Assembly (NCBI RefSeq): GCF_001494595.1
Contig: NZ_LN929908.1
Coordinates: 2,641,716 to 2,705,715 of the forward strand
DNA length: 64,000 nt
Direction: 5' to 3'
Source: Mycobacterium sp. M26
GTDB lineage: Bacteria; Actinomycetota; Actinomycetes; Mycobacteriales; Mycobacteriaceae
Below are positions 1-8,127 of the stretch, one piece after another. The translations under genes were made by a program, and so were the position numbers. The notes beneath the pieces were generated by a model. It did not search any database, was not told the origin of the DNA, and saw only the letters and a program-made list of their open reading frames with translations. The stretch's first letter is position 1, and each line of letters starts with the position of its first letter.

Positions 1-211
1 GGATCAGCGACTTCACGATGTCGGTGTCCGGGACGTTCTCCATCAGGATGTTGACGGTGCCCGACGTGTCGGTCGGCACCTGACCCGAACCGGTGGCGGT
101 CGCGGTGTCGGGTCCCCCGCTGCCCGCACACCCGGCCAGGAGTAGCGCCGAAGCGCCAAGCGCGCCGAGAGCGGTTGCGGCGCGCCGCAACCCCGGTGTT
201 GTCAACTTCAT
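1..211 (-). CDS. Sugar ABC transporter solute-binding lipoprotein, N-terminal part
   Basis: Only the first 70 codons lie in the window; the gene continues past the left edge. The start is MKLTTPGLRRAATALG, followed by a hydrophobic stretch and the lipobox LLAGC, so the product should be exported and lipid-anchored at the invariant Cys. After it come a Gly/Thr-rich linker and a segment reading TVNILMENVPDTD, a usual beginning for extracellular sugar-binding proteins. AGAGGAGC sits just before the ATG. It is 23 bp downstream of the SDR gene on the same strand, the last visible gene of a sugar operon whose permease genes presumably lie to the left. The transported substrate cannot be told. Confidence 0.8.
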   Translation of the reverse strand, partial: MKLTTPGLRRAATALGALGASALLLAGCAGSGGPDTATATGSGQVPTDTSGTVNILMENVPDTDIVKSLI

Positions 212-234
212 TGCTCCTCTTTTCAGTGGTTGGG

Positions 235-1008
235 CTAATCCATGTAGGCGCCGCCGTTGACGGCAAGCGCTTCGCCGGTAATGAACCGGGCGTCATCGGA
301 CAGCAGGAACGCGACGGTGTAGGCCACGTCCTCCGGCTGTTGCAAACGGCCCAGCGGTGTGTCGTCGATCCACATCTGCTTGACCTCCTCCGGTGTCGAA
401 CCGCGAAGTTGCGCCTCCCACTCCAACTCCCGCGTCTGCATCGGCGTGGCGACGAACCCCGGACACACCGAGTTGACGGTGATGCCGTGGGCGGCGAGCT
501 CGTAGGCCATGGCCTGCGTCAGCCCGACGACCCCGTGTTTGGAGGCGACATAGTCGGCCAGATACGGGACCCGACCCTGCTTGCCCGCCATCGATGCGGT
601 GTTCACGATCGTGCCTCGGCGCCCGGTCCGGACCATCGCCCGGGCCGCCGCCTGACCGCAGACGAACACGCCCTTGAGGTTGATGTCCAGGGTCAGTACG
701 TAGTTCTCCAGCGAGGCCTCGAGGAACGGGGTCATGAACGAGATGCCGGCATTGTTGATCCAGGCGTTCAGCCCCAGCCGGTCGGCCACGTCATCGGCGA
801 CCGCCGCCGCTTCGTCGGGATCGGTGACATCCAGCCGTACCGCCTCGTGGCCGAGCCGGTCTGTGCCCTTGAGTCCGGCCGCCACCGCGCTGGCCGCATC
901 GGCGTCGATATCGGTGACGATCACCCGCCAATCACGTTGGGCGAGAACGCCCGCGATGGCTTTTCCGATACCTGATCCGGCACCGGTGATAACCACGGTC
1001 CTGCTCAC
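235..1008 (-). CDS. SDR-family polyol/sugar dehydrogenase
   Basis: A 257-residue classical short-chain dehydrogenase. The N-terminus has the NAD(P)-binding TGAGSGIG motif, then NNAG near residue 87, and the catalytic Ser with YVASK (Tyr-x-x-x-Lys) around residues 153-157. The C-terminal VNGGAYMD is typical of the sugar-alcohol/gluconate branch. Its start overlaps the end of the FGGY kinase gene by 4 bp (ATGA), so the two are translationally coupled. Context (DeoR regulator, kinase, binding protein) suggests it oxidises a polyol or reduces a ketose on the way to the kinase substrate. The actual substrate is inference only. Confidence 0.85.
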   Translation of the reverse strand: MSRTVVITGAGSGIGKAIAGVLAQRDWRVIVTDIDADAASAVAAGLKGTDRLGHEAVRLDVTDPDEAAAVADDVADRLGLNAWINNAGISFMTPFLEASLENYVLTLDINLKGVFVCGQAAARAMVRTGRRGTIVNTASMAGKQGRVPYLADYVASKHGVVGLTQAMAYELAAHGITVNSVCPGFVATPMQTRELEWEAQLRGSTPEEVKQMWIDDTPLGRLQQPEDVAYTVAFLLSDDARFITGEALAVNGGAYMD

Positions 1009-2489
1009 TGACGAGTCCTTTCAGCGATCGAATGAGAAATAGGGGCGGTGGCCGAGGCCAGCTCACGCCAGTCCCGATAGGCCGCGTCGTAGACGGCGAC
1101 GTGATCGGGGTCGGGGACGACGGGCTCCCCGAGGACGACGAAGCGCCGGCACTGATCCCATCCGGCTAGGGCGCCGACTCCGACGGCCGCGATCATCGCC
1201 GCCCCCAGCGAGGCGCCCGGATGGTCGACGATCGGGTGGACGGGCACACCGAGGACTTCGGCGTGGATCTGCTTCCACAGGGTGGACTTGCTGCCGCCGT
1301 TGGTGATCGATGCGCGGCCCAGCTCGATACCCAGCTCGCCGAACACCTCGACGTGGTGGCGGAAGCCGAAGGCGATGGCCTCCAACGTCGACCGGTACAT
1401 GTCAGCACGGGTGGTTCCCAGGTGCAGGCCCGCGTACACACCCCGCAGATCGGGATCGTGCAGCGGGCTCTTCTCGCCGAGGAAGTAGGGCAGGCACAGC
1501 ACTTCGGCGGGGCGGCGCTGCTGGGCCTCGCGGTCGAGGGCCAGCAGATCCTCACCACCGACCAGGCTCTGGAACCAGCGGATCAGGCTGCCGCTGGTGG
1601 CCATACACCCGTTGGGCAGCCATCGTCCCGGCACCGGGTGCGCGTCCAGATACAGCCGCGCATCGACGATCGGGGTGTCGCTGGCGACCAGAATGTCGCC
1701 GGCCCCACCGAGTTTCACCAGCCAGTCGCCGTGCTCCTCGACGCCGGCGGCGAAGGCGGACAGCACATGATCGGCACCCCCGACCACCAGCGGGGTACCG
1801 GCCAGCAAGCCGGTCTCCTGCGCCATGGCCGCACTGAGCCCGCCGACCACGTCTCCCGGGTTGCGGACCGGTGCCACGACCGCAGCCTCGATACCGGCCG
1901 CCGCCATCACCGCGTCGACCGGCGCGCCGGCGATGGTGAACAAACCCGACTCCAGAGCCCAGTTCTTTTCGACGTGGACATCGGCACCCAGGGCGATCAG
2001 CAACCAGTCGTAGGAGCCGACGAGGTGTGCCGTGCGCGCGGCCACCTCAGGCTCGTGATCGCCTAACCAGCGGGCCGTCGGGGCGACCGATTGCTGGGTC
2101 AGCGCGGCGCCGGTGAGCTCGACGAGGTCGATGTCGGCCAGAGCGGCTGCCAGAGAGCGGATCTCGGCGGTGGCGCGGGCGTCGTTCTGCAGGATGGCCC
2201 GCCGCAGCGGCCGGCCGGTCGCGTCGACGGGGATGACGGCGGGCACCATCCCGGTGGTGGCGATGGCCTTGACGTCGGTCGGCGCGACGCCGGCGGTGCC
2301 CACCACCTCGGCGATGGAACCAACCACATTGGCCAACCACTGGTGCGGGTCGGCTTCAGCCCAGCCGGGATTGTCGCTGTACAGCGTTGCGGTCCTGCTG
2401 GTTTGAGCAACGATGCCGCCGTCCGAGTCGAACAGGACGGTCTTTGTGCCCGTCGTGCCCAGGTCGACGCCGATGGTGAATGAGCTCAC
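1005..2489 (-). CDS. FGGY-family carbohydrate kinase (xylulokinase-like)
   Basis: 494 residues, the normal length for FGGY kinases. The N-terminal phosphate-binding loop GVDLGTTGTKTVLFD, the central segment LVKLGGAGDILVAS and the C-terminal ITNGGSKSTLWKQIHAEVLG are the diagnostic blocks of the FGGY_N and FGGY_C domains. It phosphorylates a sugar or polyol with ATP in the cytoplasm; xylulokinase- and gluconokinase-like proteins share this pattern, so substrate is open. It overlaps both neighbours by 4 bp (DeoR gene upstream, SDR downstream), a tight operon order regulator-kinase-dehydrogenase-binding protein. Confidence 0.88.
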   Translation of the reverse strand: MSSFTIGVDLGTTGTKTVLFDSDGGIVAQTSRTATLYSDNPGWAEADPHQWLANVVGSIAEVVGTAGVAPTDVKAIATTGMVPAVIPVDATGRPLRRAILQNDARATAEIRSLAAALADIDLVELTGAALTQQSVAPTARWLGDHEPEVAARTAHLVGSYDWLLIALGADVHVEKNWALESGLFTIAGAPVDAVMAAAGIEAAVVAPVRNPGDVVGGLSAAMAQETGLLAGTPLVVGGADHVLSAFAAGVEEHGDWLVKLGGAGDILVASDTPIVDARLYLDAHPVPGRWLPNGCMATSGSLIRWFQSLVGGEDLLALDREAQQRRPAEVLCLPYFLGEKSPLHDPDLRGVYAGLHLGTTRADMYRSTLEAIAFGFRHHVEVFGELGIELGRASITNGGSKSTLWKQIHAEVLGVPVHPIVDHPGASLGAAMIAAVGVGALAGWDQCRRFVVLGEPVVPDPDHVAVYDAAYRDWRELASATAPISHSIAERTRQ

Positions 2490-3283
2490 TGGCCGTTGTC
2501 CGCCGTCCGGCCGTCTCGATCCACGCAGACCACCTCGACGCCCAGCCCGCGCGCGGCCACCAGGGTGGGGTGATCGGGGTCGCTGTCGGTGACGATATGG
2601 CTGGCCGCACTCAGCGGTGCGACCGTGAGCAGTTGCACGCGGCCGAGTTTCGACTCATCGGCCACAACGATGATCCGATCCGCAGAACCCGCTGCGGCAC
2701 GCTTGGCGCTGCCCTCGACGCGGTGGTAGTCGGTCAGGCCCCGGGCGGGGTCCACCCCGGCGACACCCATGATGAAGGTGTCGCAGTTGTACATCTGGTA
2801 GGCCGATTCGGTTTCGAAGCCGATCAGGCTCAGTTCGCCGGGGCGCAGGTTGCCACCGGTAACGATGATCGTGGTGTCCGGTTCGTCGGCGAGTTCGATC
2901 GCCGCCAGCAGGCTGGGTGTGACGATCGTCAGGCCCAGCCGCCGGCCGCGGATGGCGCGGGCGACGGCCAGCACGGTGCTGCCGCTGTCCAGGATGACGG
3001 TCTCCCCGGGCTCGAGAAGGTCGACGGCCGCCTCGGCGATGTGCATCTTCTCCGTCGCCGAGCGCAGCGCCCGGCTCTCGAACGGGGGTTCCTCGGCCTT
3101 GCGGTAGGCCACGATCGCCCCGCCGGTGACCCGGCGAACCACACCCGTTGCCTCCAGGGCGTCGACGTCGCGGCGGATCGTCATCTCCGATACGCCGTAC
3201 TCCTGCGCCAGGGACGCGTACTCGATCTCCCCTTCGCTGAGGACCCGTTGTTCGATCTGCGCTCGCCGCGTCTTGGCTGACAC
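2486..3283 (-). CDS. DeoR/GlpR-family transcriptional regulator
   Basis: 265 residues starting with GTG (MSAKTRRAQIEQRVL). The N-terminal winged helix reads YASLAQEYGVSEMTIRRDVDALE, the standard DeoR helix-turn-helix. The rest is the DeoR sugar-phosphate sensor domain with ILDSGSTV, TGGNL and the closing VADESKLGR. Such proteins repress sugar operons until a phosphorylated intermediate binds. It is the first gene of the kinase operon (overlap 4 bp) and sits divergent to the BtpA-like gene, so it probably controls both through the 3284-3448 gap. Confidence 0.9.
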   Translation of the reverse strand: MSAKTRRAQIEQRVLSEGEIEYASLAQEYGVSEMTIRRDVDALEATGVVRRVTGGAIVAYRKAEEPPFESRALRSATEKMHIAEAAVDLLEPGETVILDSGSTVLAVARAIRGRRLGLTIVTPSLLAAIELADEPDTTIIVTGGNLRPGELSLIGFETESAYQMYNCDTFIMGVAGVDPARGLTDYHRVEGSAKRAAAGSADRIIVVADESKLGRVQLLTVAPLSAASHIVTDSDPDHPTLVAARGLGVEVVCVDRDGRTADNGQ

Positions 3284-3448
3284 CCGTTCGCCACTCCTGT
3301 GATTGATTCACGCTTTGTTGGGCTCAACGTAAGGGAATCACGGAGTCTCTGCAAGGCTTGGGCGGGATTTTCCAGCCTGGTTGTGAAACTCTTGCAGTAT
3401 TGCCGGTGGCTGGGTTAGAAATGGTCACACAAAGACGAAAGGATCCAC
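3284..3448. promoter_or_regulatory. Divergent regulatory region, DeoR operon / btpA-like gene
   Basis: A 165-bp spacer between the divergent DeoR operon and the BtpA-family gene. At 3299-3311 there is an imperfect dyad with GTGA/TCAC arms close to the DeoR start. AAAGGA lies 7 bases before the BtpA ATG as ribosome binding site. No confident -10/-35 pair was found by eye. The operator assignment is inference from position. Confidence 0.4.
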
Positions 3449-4255
3449 ATGGCCGACTGGGTGCGAGAGGTCTTCTCCGTGCAGAAGCCCGTCATCGCGA
3501 TGCTCCACCTCTCCGCACTGCCGGGCGATCCTGGATTCGACACCGCAGCGGGCCTGTCGGCCGTGATCGATCGCGCCAAGGAAGAACTCGACGCGCTCCA
3601 GCAGGGCGGCGTCGACGGCATCATGATCTCCAATGAGTTCAGCCTTCCCTACCTGACCAAGACCGAACCGATCACCGCGATCACGATGGCCCGGATCATC
3701 GGCCAGCTCCTCGGCGACATCTCGGTCCCCTACGGCGTCAACGTGTTGTGGGACGGCAGGGCCTCCATCGACCTGGCCGTCGCGACCGGCGCGCAGTTCG
3801 TCCGGGAGATCTTCACCGGCGTCTACGCCAGCGATTTCGGCCTGTGGGACACCAACATCGGCGAGGTCGCCCGTCATCGCGCGCGCATCGGCGGCTCCGG
3901 AGTCCGGTTGTTCTTCAACATCGTCCCTGAGTCCGCCACCTACCTCGCCCACCGTGATCTGGAATCCATCACCCGGACAACGGTTTTCGCCACCCTGCCG
4001 GATGCCATCTGTGTGTCGGGGCTGACCGCGGGCGCCCCCACCGATCTCGAGGCGCTCTCGGTGGTCAAGGAGGCGGCAGGAACCGTTCCGGTGTTCGTCA
4101 ACACCGGGGTCAAGGCGCACAACGTGGCCGATCAGCTGGCGCTGGCCGACGGCGCGATCGTCGGAACCTACTTCAAAGAGGACGGCGTCTTCGAGAACCG
4201 GGCGCGCCGCGAACGCGTCGAAGAACTGATGGCCAATGCCAGGAGCGCCCGCTAG
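3449..4255 (+). CDS. BtpA/SgcQ-family TIM-barrel protein
   Basis: 268 residues with the family's recognisable blocks: PVIAMLHLSALPGDP at the N-terminus, GVDGIMISNEF near residue 55, the middle YGVNVLWD and the C-terminal NTGVKAHNVADQLALADGAIVGT. BtpA proteins are predicted TIM barrels; one member was named for photosystem I biogenesis and SgcQ sits in a sugar operon of E. coli, but the reaction is not established. Here it stands divergent to a DeoR-regulated kinase operon, favouring a sugar-phosphate aldolase- or epimerase-like role. AAAGGA precedes the ATG at good distance. It is separated by 10 bp from the convergent downstream gene. Confidence 0.82.
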   Translation: MADWVREVFSVQKPVIAMLHLSALPGDPGFDTAAGLSAVIDRAKEELDALQQGGVDGIMISNEFSLPYLTKTEPITAITMARIIGQLLGDISVPYGVNVLWDGRASIDLAVATGAQFVREIFTGVYASDFGLWDTNIGEVARHRARIGGSGVRLFFNIVPESATYLAHRDLESITRTTVFATLPDAICVSGLTAGAPTDLEALSVVKEAAGTVPVFVNTGVKAHNVADQLALADGAIVGTYFKEDGVFENRARRERVEELMANARSAR

Positions 4256-4265
4256 CGCAGCCCGG

Positions 4266-5405
4266 TCAGATCATCGCCACCGGGGAGACGGGCACTCCGA
4301 CCTCAAGTGCGCCGGCCAGTTCCGCACTGACGTCGTAGTCGAAGACGACGTGGCCGGAGATGACGTCGACGTCCCGCTTGGCCCGCTGCAGTGGACTGGA
4401 CAGGAATTGCGCACTGGCGCCTGATGATTCGAGCAGGTCGGCGATGACCGACCGGGATTCGTGGACGATGTGGGCGGCCGCCAGGCGGGCCTGCGCTCGC
4501 ATTGCACGCGGGACGCGGACGCCTTCGGCCACCGCCGCCTCTAGACACTGGACAGTCTCATGCAGCAGTCCGTCGAGCGCCCGCAGCCGCACCCGGGCCT
4601 GCCCGAGCCGGATCTGTGCGGCGGGCTGCTGCTTCTGCGGCACACCCGAATAGGCCAGCACCCGCTCCCCCAGCCGCGTTGCGAACAAGTCGGCCACCTG
4701 TTCGGCCGCACCGAGGGCCGGCATCGCCGCCACCAGAGCCAGGGCCGGCACCATCGGCCACCGGTAGCTGTCGGCATCGTGCAGCGCCGCTCCCGGTGCG
4801 GTGCCGCCGTAGATGTCGGCGACCGACACCAGGCGATGTGCGGGCACGAGGACGTCCTCGATGACGACGTCGTTGGATCCGGTGGCCCGCATCCCCGCGG
4901 TGTGCCAAACATCCTGCACCTCAACCTGATCGGCGGGCAGTAGCGCCAACGCGGGGTAGATCGCATCGTCGGGTCCGCAGAGCGCTCCCACCATCACCCA
5001 GTCGGCGGCCATCACACCGGTGGCCCACGACCACCGCCCGGTCAGCCGGACACCACCCTCGACCGGAACACCGCGCCCGGTGGGCGCCAGCGGCGCCGGG
5101 CACAGCACCGGACCGTCGGCGAACACCTCGTCCTGAGCCAGCTCGTCGAACAACGCCAGCATCCAGTTGTGCAGCATGTAGAACCCGAGCGTCCAGGCAC
5201 TGGAGACGCAGCCGCGGGCCATCGCCCGCACCGGCTCCAGAATGGCCGGGAACGGGGCTTGCTCGCCGCCGTAGCGGGCGGGAAGCAGCAACCGCGCCAG
5301 CCCGCTGTCACGGAACTCGGCGATCGTGGCGTCCGGCAGTCGGCGCAGATCCTCGGCATCGGCCGCCCGCTCGGCAAGCCGCTGGACGAACTCGTCGTCG
5401 ATCAC
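4266..5405 (-). CDS. Acyl-CoA dehydrogenase-like flavoprotein (HsaA/Acyl-CoA_dh_2 type)
   Basis: About 379 residues from a GTG (MIDDEFVQRLAERAADAEDL). The fold is seen in LLPARYGGEQAPFPAI, GRWSWATGVMAADWVMVGA (middle beta domain) and RATGSNDVVIEDVLVPAHRLV. The C-terminal helical domain ends in SPLQRAKRDVDVISGHVVFD, as in flavin-dependent two-component monooxygenases such as HsaA and indole/DszC-type proteins rather than true acyl-CoA dehydrogenases; the catalytic Glu of the latter is not obvious. The frame stays open upstream into the TetR gene, but the GTG right after a palindrome fits best. It follows the TetR gene by 52 bp in the same direction, so that regulator likely controls it. Confidence 0.75.
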   Translation of the reverse strand: MIDDEFVQRLAERAADAEDLRRLPDATIAEFRDSGLARLLLPARYGGEQAPFPAILEPVRAMARGCVSSAWTLGFYMLHNWMLALFDELAQDEVFADGPVLCPAPLAPTGRGVPVEGGVRLTGRWSWATGVMAADWVMVGALCGPDDAIYPALALLPADQVEVQDVWHTAGMRATGSNDVVIEDVLVPAHRLVSVADIYGGTAPGAALHDADSYRWPMVPALALVAAMPALGAAEQVADLFATRLGERVLAYSGVPQKQQPAAQIRLGQARVRLRALDGLLHETVQCLEAAVAEGVRVPRAMRAQARLAAAHIVHESRSVIADLLESSGASAQFLSSPLQRAKRDVDVISGHVVFDYDVSAELAGALEVGVPVSPVAMI

Positions 5406-5414
5406 ACCGGCACA

Positions 5415-5433
5415 ATACCGTACTTTTTGGTAT
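5415..5433. promoter_or_regulatory. Candidate TetR operator
   Basis: A 19-bp dyad with 5-bp perfect arms ATACC and GGTAT around a T-rich centre. It lies between the end of the TetR gene and the start of the flavoprotein gene, 10 bp upstream of that start. Position and AT-rich sequence in an otherwise GC-rich region fit an operator; it is not proven. Confidence 0.45.
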
Positions 5434-5457
5434 GGAAGAAGCCAGTCGGTGAAACGT

Positions 5458-6015
5458 TCAGGGCCGCAACATGATGTCCAGGAAGTCCTGGTACCGGGCG
5501 TGGGCCCGGGCATCGGGTGCCGACGGCGATAGGTGCAGCACCCCGATCCCGAGCGCGAACGTGGCGTCGGCGCGTACCTGCGCGTCTTCCCGGTCGAACC
5601 CGGCATCGAGGTAGACCTGCCGGACCGCGCGGCGCACCCGACGGTCGGAAGCCGCCACGGCCTGCGCGGCGGTGGCATCGGAGCGGGCCCACTCCCGCAT
5701 CGCCCGCTCCAGCATCCACTGCCGATCCCCCAGCAGCACGGCCATCATCATGGTGAGGCGCTGCCGCGGTGAGAGGTCGCCGGGGTCGTCGAAATCGCTG
5801 CGCTCGCTGTCCTGCAGCGCCGCCCACGCCTCCATCAACGTCGAGCGGTAGGCACCGAGATCGCTGAAATGCCAGTAGAAGCTGCCCTTGGTGACACCGG
5901 CCCGCCGGCACAACCGATCCAGCGTCAAGGCCTTGACGCCCTCTTCGGCCAACAGCCCAAACCCGGCTTCCACCCAGTCAGACACCGTCAACCGGCGCGT
6001 GCCACCGTCTGCCAC
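5458..6015 (-). CDS. TetR-family transcriptional regulator
   Basis: 185 residues from GTG at 6015 (MADGGTRRLTVSDWVEAGF), 4 bp after the nusB stop; an in-frame ATG at 6063 inside nusB would add 16 residues. The helix-turn-helix is clear: LTLDRLCRRAGVTKGSFYWHF. The C-terminal ligand domain is typical in size but carries no family-specific signal. It is cotranscribed with nusB by position, yet its functional partner is more likely the flavoprotein gene 52 bp downstream, with a palindrome between them. Confidence 0.85.
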   Translation of the reverse strand: MADGGTRRLTVSDWVEAGFGLLAEEGVKALTLDRLCRRAGVTKGSFYWHFSDLGAYRSTLMEAWAALQDSERSDFDDPGDLSPRQRLTMMMAVLLGDRQWMLERAMREWARSDATAAQAVAASDRRVRRAVRQVYLDAGFDREDAQVRADATFALGIGVLHLSPSAPDARAHARYQDFLDIMLRP

Positions 6016-6019
6016 GTTG

Positions 6020-6499
6020 CTACGCCTCCGGCGCACTCCCCCGGACGGCGGCGGCCGCGGCACGAATCTGCGGGGTCACCAGCATCACCTGGCCCAGCAC
6101 TCCGTTGACGAATCCTGGGGAGTCGTCGGTGGACAGCTCCTTGGCCAGTTCCACCGCCTCGTCGACGGCCACCGGCTCGGGCACGTCCTCGGCGTGCAGC
6201 AACTCCCACACCGCCACCCGCAGGATCGCGCGGTCGACGGCGGGCAGCCGCTCCAGGGTCCAGCCCTGCAGATGTGAGGTGATCAGTTCGTCGATGTGCT
6301 CGGCGTGCTCGCTGACCCCACGCGCCACCGTGACGGTGTACGGGTTGAGCGCGGACACCTCGGCGTTGGACTCGGCCAGCGCGATGCGCGCGTCGGCCAC
6401 CTCGGCGGAGGTCAGTCCCCGCGCCTCGGCTTCGAAGAGCAGATCGACGGCACGCTTGCGCGCCTGATGCCGACCCTTGTCGGCCTTGCGGTCGGGCAT
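6020..6499 (-). CDS. nusB: Transcription antitermination factor NusB
   Basis: 159 residues; N-terminus RHQARKRAVDLLFEAEARG and C-terminal FVNGVLGQV match NusB. It binds boxA RNA with NusE/S10 and supports rRNA transcription antitermination. Order nusB-efp is the mycobacterial arrangement, with 1 bp between the genes, so they form an operon. Confidence 0.95.
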   Translation of the reverse strand: MPDRKADKGRHQARKRAVDLLFEAEARGLTSAEVADARIALAESNAEVSALNPYTVTVARGVSEHAEHIDELITSHLQGWTLERLPAVDRAILRVAVWELLHAEDVPEPVAVDEAVELAKELSTDDSPGFVNGVLGQVMLVTPQIRAAAAAVRGSAPEA

Positions 6500-6500
6500 G

Positions 6501-7064
6501 CTAGGCGTTCACGCGGCCCAGATAGCTTCCGTCGCGGGAGTCGACCTTGAGCTTGTCGCCGGTGTTGATGAACAGCGGCACCTGGATCTCAGCGCCTGTC
6601 TCCAGCGTCGCGGGCTTGGTGCCCGCGCTGGAGCGGTCGCCCTGCAGGCCGGGCTCGGTGTGGCTGACCTCGAGCTCGACGGTCACCGGGAGCTCCAGGT
6701 ACAGCGGGGCGCCCTCGTTGAAGGCGATCTGCACGGGCATACCCTCCAGCAGGAAGCCGGCCAGGCGCCCCACCAGGGCCTCCGGCAACGGGTGCTGCTC
6801 GAAGTCCTCGGAGTCCATGAACACGAAGTCCGCGCCGTCGCGGTAGAGGTAGGTGGCGTCGCGGCGGTCCACCGTCGCGGTCTCCACCTTCACCCCGGCG
6901 TTGTAGGTCTTGTCGACGACCTTGCCCGACAGGATGTTCTTGAGCTTGGTGCGCACGAACGCGGGGCCCTTGCCGGGTTTGACGTGCTGGAACTCGATGA
7001 TCTGCCACAGCTGGCCCTCGATGTTCAGCACGAGGCCGTTCTTGAAGTCGGCAGTTGTTGCCAC
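6501..7064 (-). CDS. efp: Elongation factor P
   Basis: 187 residues starting with GTG, MATTADFKNGLVLNIEG. The KOW-like domain carries the loop HVKPGKGPAFVRTKLKN with the conserved Lys at position 32, followed by two OB domains ending in VDSRDGSYLGRVNA. EF-P rescues ribosomes stalled on proline runs. A GGAGAAC motif lies 8 bp upstream of the start. Operon with nusB. Confidence 0.96.
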   Translation of the reverse strand: MATTADFKNGLVLNIEGQLWQIIEFQHVKPGKGPAFVRTKLKNILSGKVVDKTYNAGVKVETATVDRRDATYLYRDGADFVFMDSEDFEQHPLPEALVGRLAGFLLEGMPVQIAFNEGAPLYLELPVTVELEVSHTEPGLQGDRSSAGTKPATLETGAEIQVPLFINTGDKLKVDSRDGSYLGRVNA

Positions 7065-7158
7065 GGTCGGTCGTTCTCCTATGCGTCTAAGTGATGGCGA
7101 GCAGTCCGCACATCCAGCGGAGCTTACCCGCGCACCGGCACCGACCCGACAAGCGCGG

Positions 7159-8025
7159 CTACCGCTCGGTGCTGCCGCGGCCCGACCGTGCGTGTCCGAC
7201 AGCCTTGGATCCGCCCGTCTTGGACGCGCTGGCCGGGGCCGCAGTGCGACTGCGGGACACCCCGGCTGCCGTGTTGGGCACTTTGAAGCCGTTGACGTTG
7301 ATGCCCGGCTCTGACTTGTTGACCGGCTGACCTGTCTGCAGGGTCGACACGGCGATAGCGAGCGGGCCGGGTCCTGAGGTCACCGTGTTGCTGTCGCCCA
7401 GGACCTGCAGGGCCACGTTCAGGGCCGCGGTCCCGCCACCACCGGCATTGACGGTGTTCTGGTCTCCGCCGACGTTCGCGGCGATGTTGGCGATCCCGCC
7501 GGAGGTGACCGATCGCAAGATGAGACTGTTGTTGGTGCCGAACAGGTTCACCGCGATGTTGCCCACACCGCCAGCCTGCGTCCGATACGACGCCAGGTTG
7601 GTCGGCGAGAGGTTGACCGCGATGTTGAAGCCGAGGTTTCCCAGCGACCCACCACCTTCGGTCAACGCCTGGGTGTGCGGCCCGAGCGCCGCGGCGATGC
7701 CGAACAGCCCATTGGCGTTCGACAGCGTCTGGTAGCCCGCCGATATCGCGAAGGTGAACGGGTCACCGGTTCCCGCCGCCGACGCGTCGCCCACCGAGAA
7801 CGCCGCGCCGAACAATCCGGCTGCATTCGCCTGGGCGCCGGTGCCGATCGCGATGGCGATGCTGAACGGGGTGCTGTAGCAGTCCGCGTTGTTGCCGATC
7901 GAGAAGAACGACGCGCAGGACGCGTTGGCGGCCGGCGCCGAACCGAAACCGGCGACGGCCAGTGCGCCGACCATGGTCGCGGCGGCCAGCCTGGTGGTTC
8001 CTCCCACGGTGGGGCGACGATCCAT
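7159..8025 (-). CDS. Secreted Gly/Ala/Asn-rich repeat protein, unknown function
   Basis: 288 residues from ATG 8025, chosen because GGGAGG sits 5 bp before it. An N-terminal signal peptide is visible (LAAATMVGALAVAGFGSAPAANA), with likely cleavage before SCASFF. The mature part is made of short degenerate repeats: GNIAVNLFGTNNSL, IANIAANVGGDQNTV and ALQVLGDSNTV share an I-A-x-N plus N-(S/T)-(L/V) pattern, which suggests a beta-solenoid. The C-terminus is a basic Ser/Ala-rich tail. Two Cys near the mature N-terminus could pair. It stands between efp and pepQ, which are adjacent in M. tuberculosis, so it is an insertion into a conserved order. No family name is offered. Confidence 0.7.
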   Translation of the reverse strand: MDRRPTVGGTTRLAAATMVGALAVAGFGSAPAANASCASFFSIGNNADCYSTPFSIAIAIGTGAQANAAGLFGAAFSVGDASAAGTGDPFTFAISAGYQTLSNANGLFGIAAALGPHTQALTEGGGSLGNLGFNIAVNLSPTNLASYRTQAGGVGNIAVNLFGTNNSLILRSVTSGGIANIAANVGGDQNTVNAGGGGTAALNVALQVLGDSNTVTSGPGPLAIAVSTLQTGQPVNKSEPGINVNGFKVPNTAAGVSRSRTAAPASASKTGGSKAVGHARSGRGSTER

Positions 8026-8127
8026 GGCGACCTCCCAGTTCACAAGGGTTCGATGGGAGGTATTCAACTACTTACACCCACGTCAATTTCGTGAATCGCC
8101 GAAACCGCGTTGACGGCCGCAGCGCCG

